Shown in pieces: positions 55,362-64,000 of a DNA stretch of 64,000 nucleotides. This DNA comes from Mycolicibacterium sp. CH28 (lineage in GTDB: Bacteria; Actinomycetota; Actinomycetes; Mycobacteriales; Mycobacteriaceae), in the NCBI RefSeq assembly GCF_004745805.1, contig NZ_SRLQ01000008.1, forward strand, positions 186,001 to 250,000, read 5' to 3'. Position 1 is the first letter of the stretch, and each line of letters starts with the position of its first letter. Below the pieces are notes generated by a model. That model did not search any database and was not told where the DNA came from. It was given only the letters and a program-made list of their open reading frames with translations. A program made the position numbers and the translations under genes.

Positions 55362-56588
55362 GTGGAATTGTTACGAGGCGCGATACGCACCTACGCGTGG
55401 GGATCTCGGACGGCCATAGCGGAATTCACCGGACGGCCGTCGCCCACCGCCCATCCTGAAGCCGAGCTGTGGCTGGGCGCCCACCCCGCAGATCCGGCCT
55501 GGCTGGACACCGGGGACGAGGAGACGTCGCTGCTGGAGGCCGTCCGGTCGGATCCGGAAGGCCAGCTCGGGCCCGCGGTGCGGGCCCGGTTCGGCGATGT
55601 GCTGCCGTTCCTGGTGAAGGTGCTGGCCGCCGACGAGCCGCTGTCGCTGCAGGCGCACCCCAGCGCCGAGCAGGCAGTCGAGGGCTACGTCCGGGAGGAC
55701 CGCCTCGCCGTGCCGCTCAATTCGCCGATCCGCAACTACCGCGACCGCAACCACAAGCCGGAGTTGCTGGTGGCGCTGAGCAAGTTCGAGGCGCTCGCCG
55801 GCTTCCGGCCCGCGGCGCGTTCGGTCGAGCTGATGCGCGCCCTGGCAGTACCGGCCCTTGAGCCGTTCATCGCGCTGCTGAGTGGCCAGCCCGACGCCGA
55901 CGGCCTGCGCGCCTTGTTCACCACCTGGATCACCGCGCCGCAACCCGATCTGGACGCGCTGATCCCCGCGGTGCTCGACGGCGCGGTCGACTATGTGCGT
56001 TCCGGGGCAACGGAGTTCGCTGCCGAAGCCAAGACGGTGCTGGAGCTGGGTGAGCGTTACCCAGGCGATGCCGGTGTGCTGGCCTCGCTGTTGCTCAACC
56101 GGCTCAGCCTCGACCCGGGTGAGGCGATCTACCTGGCCGCCGGCAACCTGCACAACTACCTGCACGGGGTCGGCATGGAGGTAATGGCCAACTCCGACAA
56201 CGTGCTTCGCGGTGGCCTGACTCCCAAGCACGTCGACGTCCCCGAACTGCTGCGGGTGCTCGACTTCACCCCCGCCGACGAGACAACGCTGCGCCCGTCC
56301 ACTCACCGCGACGGCATCGAGCTGGTCTACGAGACCCCGGCGACGGAGTTCGCGTCGTGCGTGCTGATGCTCGACGGAGACAACCTCGGCCACGAGATCG
56401 ATGCCCCGTCACGCCACGACGGTCCGCAGATCCTGGTGTGCACCGAGGGTTCGGTGGTGGTGCGCGCGAAGTCCGATGTGGTGACGCTGGACCGGGGACG
56501 CGCGGCCTGGGTCGCCGCCGACGAGGGGCCGATCCGGCTGGAGGCGAGTGAGCCGTGCAAGCTGTTCCGGTCTACGGTTGGCCTCTAA
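55362..56588 (+). CDS. manA: Mannose-6-phosphate isomerase ManA
   Basis: A 408-aa type I zinc isomerase. SLQAHPSAEQA and NYRDRNHKPELLVAL hold zinc ligands; YLHGVGMEVMANSDNVLRGG is the C-terminal signature. It converts fructose-6-phosphate to mannose-6-phosphate, the first step of the mannose block. The GTG at 55362 follows the SIS gene by 7 bp. Confidence 0.94.
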   Translation: MELLRGAIRTYAWGSRTAIAEFTGRPSPTAHPEAELWLGAHPADPAWLDTGDEETSLLEAVRSDPEGQLGPAVRARFGDVLPFLVKVLAADEPLSLQAHPSAEQAVEGYVREDRLAVPLNSPIRNYRDRNHKPELLVALSKFEALAGFRPAARSVELMRALAVPALEPFIALLSGQPDADGLRALFTTWITAPQPDLDALIPAVLDGAVDYVRSGATEFAAEAKTVLELGERYPGDAGVLASLLLNRLSLDPGEAIYLAAGNLHNYLHGVGMEVMANSDNVLRGGLTPKHVDVPELLRVLDFTPADETTLRPSTHRDGIELVYETPATEFASCVLMLDGDNLGHEIDAPSRHDGPQILVCTEGSVVVRAKSDVVTLDRGRAAWVAADEGPIRLEASEPCKLFRSTVGL

Positions 56589-56602
56589 CGTAGGAGGGGC
56601 GA

Positions 56603-57523
56603 ATGTCAACCGAGGGCAGCACCAAGGCGATCCTGGCGGCGCTGGCAGCTAACGCCGGCATCGCGGTCGCGAAGTTCGTCGGCTTCCTCATCACCGGCAG
56701 TTCCTCGATGTTGGCCGAGTCGGTGCACTCGATGGCGGACACCTCCAACCAGGGGCTGTTGCTGTTCGGCCAGCGGCAAGCTCGCAAGGAGGCCGACAGC
56801 CTGCACCCGTTCGGGTATGGGCGCAGCCGGTACTTCTACTCGTTCGTCGTCGCCCTGGTGCTGTTCAGTCTCGGCTCGATCTTCGCCCTGTACGAGGGCT
56901 ACCACAAGATCGGCCACCCCGAGTCGCTGACCTCACCGCTGGTTGCCGTCGCGATCCTGGTCGTGGCAATAGCGTTGGAGGGCTACAGCTTTCGCACCGC
57001 GATGGTGGAATCGCGACCGCTGAAGGGCAATAGCAGCTGGTGGCAGTTCATCCGCCGGTCGCGCAACCCCGAGCTGCCGGTGGTTCTGCTCGAGGACAGC
57101 GGCGCGCTGATCGGTCTGGTCTTCGCGCTGCTCGGTGTCGGGCTGACGATGGTGACCGGCGACCCGGTGTGGGACGGTGTCGGCACCCTGCTGATCGGCG
57201 TGCTGCTCGGTGTCATCGCGGTGATCCTGATGGTCGAGATGCACAGCCTGCTGATCGGTGAGGGCGCCACCGCCGACGAGTCCCTGGCGATCCAGTCGGC
57301 GCTGGAGCAGACCCCGCACGTCGACCGGGTCATCCATCTGCGCACCCAGTACCTGGGCCCGGAGGAGATGCTCGTCGGGGCCAAGATCGCGCTGGCTGCC
57401 GACACCGACCTGGCCACGGTGGCGGCGACCATCGACAATGCCGAGGCCGCCGTGCGCGCGGCCGTCCCCGCCGCGCGCGTCATCTACCTGGAACCCGATC
57501 TCGATCGCGCGCTGGCGCGCTAG
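56603..57523 (+). CDS. CDF cation efflux transporter
   Basis: A 306-aa cation diffusion facilitator with six helices and the canonical HxxxD-type site AESVHSMADTSNQ in helix 2 and HPFGYGRSRYFYSF before helix 3. A cytoplasmic C-terminal domain follows. It likely exports zinc or similar metals. Start 14 bp after manA. Confidence 0.88.
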   Translation: MSTEGSTKAILAALAANAGIAVAKFVGFLITGSSSMLAESVHSMADTSNQGLLLFGQRQARKEADSLHPFGYGRSRYFYSFVVALVLFSLGSIFALYEGYHKIGHPESLTSPLVAVAILVVAIALEGYSFRTAMVESRPLKGNSSWWQFIRRSRNPELPVVLLEDSGALIGLVFALLGVGLTMVTGDPVWDGVGTLLIGVLLGVIAVILMVEMHSLLIGEGATADESLAIQSALEQTPHVDRVIHLRTQYLGPEEMLVGAKIALAADTDLATVAATIDNAEAAVRAAVPAARVIYLEPDLDRALAR

Positions 57524-57616
57524 AACACTGCGCGGGTGGGCCCGTTTGGCTCGCCCGTCGACCTGCTCCCACGTACCCTGCTGCAACACCAGCTGGGCAT
57601 ACGAAGGGACGTGCTG

Positions 57617-59089
57617 ATGACCCGCAACTGGCGGACGAAATCGGTGGAGCAGTCCATCCTCGACACCGATGAGCCCGGCACCCGGCTTCGCAAGGAGCTG
57701 ACCTGGTGGGATCTGACGGTCTTTGGGGTCTCCGTGGTCGTCGGTGCCGGTATCTTCACCGTCACCGCCTCCACGTTCGGCAACATCACCGGCCCGGCCA
57801 TCTCGCTGTCGTTCGTCATCGCGGCGGTCACCTGCGGCCTGGCCGCCCTGTGCTACGCGGAGTTCGCTTCGACATTGCCGGTCGCCGGCAGCGCCTACAC
57901 CTTCTCCTATGCCACCTTCGGTGAGTTCACCGCGTGGATCATCGGGTGGGACCTGATCCTGGAGTTCGCGATCGGCGCCGCCGTGGTGGCCAAGGGGTGG
58001 TCGAGCTACCTGGGTACCGTGTTCGGCTTCGCCGGTGGAGTCGTCGCCATCGGCCCGCTCAACTTCGACTGGGGTGCGCTGCTCATCGTCACGGTCGTCG
58101 CCACGCTGCTGGCGCTGGGCACCAAACTGTCCTCGACCTTCTCCGCGGTGATCACCACCATCAAGGTGGCGGTGGTGGCCCTCGTCGTCATCGTCGGGGC
58201 GTTCTACATCAAGGCCTCCAACTACAGCCCGTTCATTCCGCCGTCCGATTCGCCGAGGGGTGGATCGGAAGTCGATCAGTCTGTTCTCTCGTTGCTTACC
58301 GGGGCGCACGGCAGCCAGTACGGCTGGTACGGCGTGCTGGCCGGCGCCTCGATCGTGTTCTTCGCCTTCATCGGTTTCGACGTGGTGGCCACGACCGCCG
58401 AGGAGACCAAGAATCCACAGCGCGACGTGGCCCGGGGGATCCTGGCGTCGCTGGTGATCGTCACGGTGCTCTATGTCTCGGTGTCGGTCGTGCTGTCGGG
58501 CATGGTCAGCTACACCGAGCTTCGCGACTCCGCCGGTGGCCACGCCAACCTCGCGACGGCCTTCGCGATCAACGGCGTCGGCTGGGCGGCCAAGGTGATC
58601 TCGATCGGCGCACTGGCGGGACTCACCACCGTGGTGATGGTGCTGATTCTTGGTCAGTCGCGGGTGCTGTTTGCGATGTCGCGCGACGGCTTGTTGCCCC
58701 GCGCGCTGGCCCGCACCGGGTCGCGCGGTACCCCGGTGCGGATCACCGTGATCGTCGCGGTCCTCATTGCGGTCGCGGCGACGGTCTTCCCGATCGGCAA
58801 GCTCGAGGAGATGGTCAATGTCGGCACGCTGGCCGCGTTCGCGCTGGTGTCGGGCGGCGTGATCGTGTTGCGCCGCACACGCCCGGACCTGGAGCGCGGC
58901 TTTCGGGTGCCGTGGGTTCCGGTGCTGCCCATTCTCTCGATCGGCGCATGCGGCTGGTTGATGCTCAACCTCACCGTGGTGACCTGGATCAGGTTCGGGA
59001 TCTGGATGGTCGTCGGGGTGGCCATCTATCTGCTGTACAGCCGCCGCCACTCGGTGCTGGCGCAACGGCAGGTGGCGGAGGCCGTTTGA
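57617..59089 (+). CDS. APC-family amino-acid permease
   Basis: A 490-aa cationic amino-acid transporter (CAT type), homologue of Rv3253c, with 12-14 helices. FGVSVVVGAGIFTVTAS is the APC signature near residue 40. A DIDxTEE-like loop (FDVVATTAEETKNPQRD) marks helix 6. The ATG at 57617 follows GAAGGGA. Substrate is probably a basic amino acid. Confidence 0.88.
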   Translation: MTRNWRTKSVEQSILDTDEPGTRLRKELTWWDLTVFGVSVVVGAGIFTVTASTFGNITGPAISLSFVIAAVTCGLAALCYAEFASTLPVAGSAYTFSYATFGEFTAWIIGWDLILEFAIGAAVVAKGWSSYLGTVFGFAGGVVAIGPLNFDWGALLIVTVVATLLALGTKLSSTFSAVITTIKVAVVALVVIVGAFYIKASNYSPFIPPSDSPRGGSEVDQSVLSLLTGAHGSQYGWYGVLAGASIVFFAFIGFDVVATTAEETKNPQRDVARGILASLVIVTVLYVSVSVVLSGMVSYTELRDSAGGHANLATAFAINGVGWAAKVISIGALAGLTTVVMVLILGQSRVLFAMSRDGLLPRALARTGSRGTPVRITVIVAVLIAVAATVFPIGKLEEMVNVGTLAAFALVSGGVIVLRRTRPDLERGFRVPWVPVLPILSIGACGWLMLNLTVVTWIRFGIWMVVGVAIYLLYSRRHSVLAQRQVAEAV

Positions 59090-59106
59090 TTTACAAAACA
59101 ATGCTG

Positions 59107-59141
59107 TTTGTCTAGACGTCCGACAAATCAGCCTCTATAGT
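59107..59141 (+). promoter_or_regulatory. alkB promoter with overlapping operator
   Basis: TTTGTC (59107-59112) and GACAAA (59122-59127) are a perfect inverted repeat with a 9-base spacer. TAGACG (59113-59118) and TATAGT (59136-59141) are a -35/-10 pair with a 17-base gap. The operator covers the -35 box. AlkX at the end of the operon is the likely repressor. Confidence 0.55.
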
Positions 59142-59183
59142 CAAGTCATCAACGGTGATGCCACTCACATGGAGGTTTGACTC

Positions 59184-60422
59184 GTGACGTCTCAGCTGGA
59201 TACCAGCGCCGCGCAGGCGCCGTCGGCGCAATGGCGCGACAGGAAGCGCTACCTGTGGCTGATGGGGCTGATCGCGCCCACGGCGCTATTCGTCGTCCTA
59301 CCGATCGTCTGGGCAATGAACCAGCTCGGCTGGACCGCCGCCTCGCAGGCCTTCTTCTGGGTGGGGCCGTTCCTGATCTACGTGCTGCTGCCGGCGCTGG
59401 ATCTGACGTTCGGCCGCGACGGCCAGAATCCGCCCGACGAGGTGATGGAGTACCTGGAAAACGACAAGTACTACCGGTACTGCACCTACATCTTCATCCC
59501 GTTCCAGTTCGCCAGCCTGATCTTCGGCGCCTACGCGTTCACCGCCTCGAACCTGAGTTGGCTCGGCTACGAGGGTGGCCTGAGCTGGTTCGCCAAGATC
59601 GGCCTGGCGCTGTCGGTCGGCGTGCTCGGCGGAACCGGCATCAACACCGCCCATGAGCTGGGGCACAAGAAGGACTCACTGGAACGCTGGCTGTCCAAGG
59701 TGACGCTGGCCCAGACCGCCTATGGGCACTTCTACATCGAGCACAACCGCGGCCACCACGTGCGCGTCGCCACCCCGGAGGATCCCGCGTCGTCGCGCTT
59801 CGGCGAGACGTTCTGGGAGTTCCTGCCCCGCAGCGTGTGGGGGAGTGCCCGGTCGGCGGTCAAGCTCGAGGCTGCCCGTATCCGCCGGCTCGGCAAGAGC
59901 CCGTGGGACCCGCGCACCTGGCTGGGCAACGACGTGCTCAACGCCTGGCTGATGTCGGCGGTGCTGTTCGGCGCGCTGATCGCGGTGTTCGGTCCCGCTG
60001 TGATCCCGTTCCTGATCATCCAGGCGGTGTTCGGCTTCTCGATGCTGGAGTCGGTGAACTACCTCGAGCACTACGGGCTGCTGCGGCAGAAGAACGAGAA
60101 CGGCCGCTACGAGCGCTGCTCTCCGCAGCACAGCTGGAACTCCGATCACCTGGTGACCAACCTGTTCCTCTACCACCTGCAGCGGCACAGTGATCACCAC
60201 GCCAACCCGACGCGGCGCTACCAGACACTGCGCAGCATGCAGGAAGCTCCCGAGCTGCCGACCGGCTACGCAACCCTGATCGGCGTGACCTACTTCCCGT
60301 GGATCTGGCGCAGCATGATGGACCACCGGGTGCTGGAGCACTACAACGGTGACATCACCCGAGTGAACATCGATCCGCGCCGGCGGGAGAAGATCCTCGC
60401 CCGCTACGGAGCCTCGGCATGA
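59184..60422 (+). CDS. alkB: Alkane 1-monooxygenase AlkB
   Basis: A 412-aa integral-membrane di-iron hydroxylase that oxidises medium-chain n-alkanes. The eight-His pattern is HELGHKKDSLERW, EHNRGHHVRV and LQRHSDHHANP, plus NYLEHYGL between. Six transmembrane helices lie around them. The GTG at 59184 follows GGAGG. Electrons come from the rubredoxins encoded next; the operon overlaps by 4 bp. Confidence 0.95.
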   Translation: MTSQLDTSAAQAPSAQWRDRKRYLWLMGLIAPTALFVVLPIVWAMNQLGWTAASQAFFWVGPFLIYVLLPALDLTFGRDGQNPPDEVMEYLENDKYYRYCTYIFIPFQFASLIFGAYAFTASNLSWLGYEGGLSWFAKIGLALSVGVLGGTGINTAHELGHKKDSLERWLSKVTLAQTAYGHFYIEHNRGHHVRVATPEDPASSRFGETFWEFLPRSVWGSARSAVKLEAARIRRLGKSPWDPRTWLGNDVLNAWLMSAVLFGALIAVFGPAVIPFLIIQAVFGFSMLESVNYLEHYGLLRQKNENGRYERCSPQHSWNSDHLVTNLFLYHLQRHSDHHANPTRRYQTLRSMQEAPELPTGYATLIGVTYFPWIWRSMMDHRVLEHYNGDITRVNIDPRRREKILARYGASA

Positions 60423-60592
60423 GCGCCTTCAAGTGCCCGGTCTGTGACTATGTCTACGACGAGGCGAAAGGTGCTGCCCGGGAAGGTTTCCCGGCCGGCA
60501 CCGCCTGGGCCGACGTCCCCGACGACTGGTGCTGCCCCGACTGCGGTGTCCGAGAGAAGATCGACTTCGAGGCAATGGAGGTGACGCAATGA
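60419..60592 (+). CDS. rubA: Rubredoxin (AlkG1 type)
   Basis: A 57-aa rubredoxin. Iron ligands are in CPVCDYVY and CPDCG. One extra residue follows the second CxxCG (VREKIDF), the feature of AlkG1-type rubredoxins, which in published work cannot replace AlkG2 in alkane oxidation. The ATG overlaps the alkB stop. Its stop overlaps the next rubredoxin. Confidence 0.92.
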   Translation: MSAFKCPVCDYVYDEAKGAAREGFPAGTAWADVPDDWCCPDCGVREKIDFEAMEVTQ

Positions 60593-60777
60593 GCGCGAGT
60601 GACTACAAGCTGTTCATCTGCGTGCAGTGCGGATTCGAGTACGACGAGGCCAAGGGCTGGCCGGAGGACGGCATCGCGCCGGGCACCCGGTGGGACGACA
60701 TCCCCGAGGACTGGAGCTGCCCGGATTGCGGCGCGGCCAAGACGGACTTCGAAATGGTGGAGGTCGCCCGGCCGTGA
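60589..60777 (+). CDS. rubB: Rubredoxin (AlkG2 type)
   Basis: A 62-aa rubredoxin with [15 protein letters not shown] and [12 protein letters not shown]. It lacks the extra residue of its neighbour, so it is the AlkG2 form that gives electrons to AlkB. ATGA overlap with rubA. The stop overlaps the GTG of the tetR gene. Confidence 0.93.
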   Translation: MSASDYKLFICVQCGFEYDEAKGWPEDGIAPGTRWDDIPEDWSCPDCGAAKTDFEMVEVARP

Positions 60778-61418
60778 CGGCCCTGCTGTCGGTTAAGGTC
60801 GCGCATGTGAAGAGGCCTCGGGTTCCCTATCCCGAGGCCTCTCGTGCGCTGCTGCGGGACTCGGTGCTCGATGCCATGCGCGAGGAGTTGTTGACCAAGG
60901 ACTGGTCGGGGATCACGCTGTCCGACGTCGCGCGCACCGCCGGGATCAGCCGGCAGACCATCTACAACGAGTTCGGCAACCGGATGGGCCTGGCCCAGGG
61001 GTACGCGCTGCGGCTGGCCGACCGCCTGGTCGACGCCATCGGCGACGCGATCACCTCCAATGTCGGCAACGTCTTCGCCGCCTTCTCCGAGGGTTTCCGG
61101 CTGTTCTTCACCGAGTCCGCGGCCGACCCGCTGGTCATCTCACTGCTGACCGGGGTGGCCAAACCCGACCTGCTGCAGATGATCACCACCGACAGCGCGC
61201 CGATCATCACCCGCGCCTCCGAACGTCTCACCGAGGCTTTCGTGGACAGCTGGGTCAATGCCAGCGAGGAGGACTCGGGCGTGCTGGCCCGCGCGATCGT
61301 GCGGCTGGCGATGAGCTACATCTCGATGCCGCCGGAAGCCAACCACGACGTGGCCCAAGACCTGGCCCGATTGATGACGCCGTTCGCCGAACGTTACGGT
61401 GTTATCGATATTCCTTAG
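60774..61418 (+). CDS. alkX: TetR-family repressor AlkX
   Basis: A 214-aa TetR regulator. The helix-turn-helix is [21 protein letters not shown] (residues about 43-63; shown to twenty). It corresponds to Rv3249c, reported as AlkX, which represses the alkane operon. The GTG at 60774 overlaps the rubB stop; a later GTG at 60807 ([13 protein letters not shown]) is possible. It is cotranscribed with alkB and so is autoregulated. Confidence 0.85.
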   Translation: MTALLSVKVAHVKRPRVPYPEASRALLRDSVLDAMREELLTKDWSGITLSDVARTAGISRQTIYNEFGNRMGLAQGYALRLADRLVDAIGDAITSNVGNVFAAFSEGFRLFFTESAADPLVISLLTGVAKPDLLQMITTDSAPIITRASERLTEAFVDSWVNASEEDSGVLARAIVRLAMSYISMPPEANHDVAQDLARLMTPFAERYGVIDIP

Positions 61419-61453
61419 CTGTCAGAGTGCCGCCGCTGTGAAGACGGATGAGC

Positions 61454-61514
61454 GCCTGTCCCGCGAGCCCGCAGGCTAGGAATGTCGCCCGCGCGCGTGT
61501 GCGCGCAGACAGGC
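61454..61514 (+). promoter_or_regulatory. Structured 5' leader of sahH
   Basis: GCCTGTC (61454-61460) pairs perfectly with GACAGGC (61508-61514). Inside are AGCC-CGCA-GGCT (61466-61477) and GCGCGC-GTGT-GCGCGC (61491-61506). The fold is a three-way junction just before the coding start. It could be a riboswitch or a translation control. It resembles but does not match the SAH riboswitch. Confidence 0.4.
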
Positions 61515-61539
61515 AATGACGAACGAAATGGGGCTCTAC

Positions 61540-63015
<1,476 letters not shown>

Positions 63016-63022
63016 GCCGGCG

Positions 63023-63090
63023 GGCATGAGTCCGCGTACGGATCGCGCTCCGCGAGTGGGACAACGCGATCTGTACGCGGACTTCATGCC
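63023..63090. terminator. Long inverted repeat between sahH and the lipase
   Basis: The arms 63023-63047 and 63065-63090 are complementary over about 25 bp, with one G-U pair and one unpaired base, around 17 bases. It begins 8 bp after sahH stop. There is no T-run. It is either an RNA stop for sahH or an extruding cruciform element. Confidence 0.6.
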
Positions 63091-63104
63091 GTAACCTCCG
63101 CCGC

Positions 63105-64000
63105 ATGAGGCGACCGGTACGTGGGCTGGTTGGTGCTGTAATTGTCGCTGCCGCAACGTTGTTCGCGCCGGCGGCGCACGCCGACCGCAATTGGGATCCG
63201 TACTACAACGAAGACGAGTACACCGAGTTCTACACCCCGCCCAACCCGATCCCGCCGCAGTTGCAGCCGGGCGATCTGGTGCGGACCGAACCGTCGCGGC
63301 TGGTGCTCGAACCGTCCGGTCAACTCGGCGCGATCATGGCCACCGGCACCCGGGTGATGTACCGCAGCACCGACGGCCGTGGCCGGCCCGACGTGGTGAC
63401 CGGCACCTATTTCGAGCCCTACAACGACTGGCCCGGGTCCGGGCCGCGACCGCTGATCGTCTACGGGCCCGGCACGCAAGGCCAGGGTGACCAGTGCGCG
63501 CCGTCGCGACAGTTCAACCAGGGCATCCACTGGGCACCGTACCTGGACTTCACGTTCAACTACGAAGCGATGTTCGTCGCGACGATGGTCGCGCGCGGTT
63601 TTGCCATTTTCATGACCGACTATGAGGGTCTCGGGACCATCGGGGTGATGCATACCTACGTCAACCGGCTCTCCGAGGGCCATGCCATGCTCGACGGCGC
63701 ACGAGCCGCCCTGCGGCTACCCGGCACATCGCTGGATCATCATGGGCCAGTGGCGTTTTGGGGCTATTCCCAAGGCGGCGGTGCGGCGGCGTCGGCGGCC
63801 GAACTCGCGCCCAGCTATGGGCCGGACGTGCACGTCGTCGGTTCCTACGCCGGGGCTCCGCCGGCCGACCTGAAGGAACTGTTCCCGTACGCCGACGGCA
63901 GCGCACTGGTCGGAGTCGTCGGCTACGCGCTGAACTCGATAATCGCCACCTATCCCGAGCACGCCGACGAGATCCGCGCGACGCTGACCCCGCGCGGCGA
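63105..64000 (+). CDS. Secreted lipase (LIP family), 3' end outside the window
   Basis: The first 298 residues of a secreted alpha/beta-hydrolase. A signal peptide covers residues 1-27 (cleaved after APAAHA). The nucleophile elbow is WGYSQGGG (Ser in GYSQG). The family (secretory lipases, PF03583) includes triacylglycerol lipases. The reading frame is open at 64000, so the C-terminal part is missing here. Confidence 0.85.
   Translation, partial: MRRPVRGLVGAVIVAAATLFAPAAHADRNWDPYYNEDEYTEFYTPPNPIPPQLQPGDLVRTEPSRLVLEPSGQLGAIMATGTRVMYRSTDGRGRPDVVTGTYFEPYNDWPGSGPRPLIVYGPGTQGQGDQCAPSRQFNQGIHWAPYLDFTFNYEAMFVATMVARGFAIFMTDYEGLGTIGVMHTYVNRLSEGHAMLDGARAALRLPGTSLDHHGPVAFWGYSQGGGAAASAAELAPSYGPDVHVVGSYAGAPPADLKELFPYADGSALVGVVGYALNSIIATYPEHADEIRATLTPRG

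Noticed and set aside
56933-59101. 722-codon frame antisense to the CDF and permease genes
   Set aside because: Composition dominated by His, Asp, Gln and Arg, as expected from the complement of membrane-protein codons.
61454-61514. Known SAH riboswitch before sahH
   Set aside because: Some sequence resemblance (GAGCGC, AGCCCGCAGGCT), but the conserved pseudoknot partner is not found. Listed only as a structured leader.

Overview
The window looks like chromosomal DNA of a rapidly growing mycobacterium (Mycolicibacterium type). It is GC-rich and full of GTG starts and ATGA/GTGA stop-start overlaps. It carries actinobacterial markers: WhiB2, SigF with RsbW/UsfX, coenzyme F420 genes fbiA/fbiB, AccA3/AccD5/AccE5, and WbbL/RmlD for the arabinogalactan linker. 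From memory of M. tuberculosis H37Rv, gene order matches the Rv3290c-to-Rv3248c region read in reverse, with insertions. No rRNA, tRNA, CRISPR array or insertion sequence was recognised.

Layout. (1) 80-2129: lysine 6-aminotransferase and a lipoprotein. (2) 2068-5660: a molybdenum hydroxylase (xanthine dehydrogenase type). (3) 5719-7880: a SigF module with a Rho-N-domain protein, RsbW, SigF and a convergent STAS protein, with SigF-type promoters. (4) 8284-12768: urate catabolism (HpxO, UraH, UraD), a purine permease fused to a UraD-like domain, and a MobA-like nucleotidyltransferase. (5) 12765-20654: acyl-CoA carboxylase and sulfur genes (accA3, sufE, sseA, maf, accE5, accD5), interrupted by a CAT-fold acyltransferase. 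(6) 21154-36264: a glycan island with a sugar-modification cassette, four GT2 glycosyltransferases, a Wzx-like flippase, a secreted GH16 enzyme and a large polytopic membrane protein. It sits where M. tuberculosis has only birA. (7) 36411-46276: zinc-ribbon, PH and GtrA proteins, purK, purE, fadE25, birA, a CDF-like transporter, a TIGR03089 protein and cpsA/lcp1. (8) 45398-56588: rmlD, wbbL, manB, fbiB/fbiA, whiB2, pmmA and manA, covering cell-wall sugars and F420. (9) 56603-64000: a CDF transporter, an amino-acid permease, the alkB-rubA-rubB-tetR alkane operon, sahH and a truncated secreted lipase.

How they work together. Xanthine dehydrogenase, HpxO, UraH and UraD form a route from hypoxanthine or xanthine to allantoin, with uptake by the permease. 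AccA3, AccD5, AccE5 and BirA make and biotinylate the acyl-CoA carboxylase that supplies malonyl/methylmalonyl-CoA. RmlD, WbbL, the mannose enzymes and the LCP protein build and attach cell-wall polysaccharides. The island at 21-36 kb looks like a self-contained machine for a modified surface glycan and is the best candidate for an undescribed system. Other points of interest are a permease-UraD fusion that has lost the catalytic His, a near-identical operator-like motif upstream of accA3 and fadE25, a repeated CGTCAA half-site near the SigF/urate boundary, and possible RNA or operator structures at sahH and alkB.
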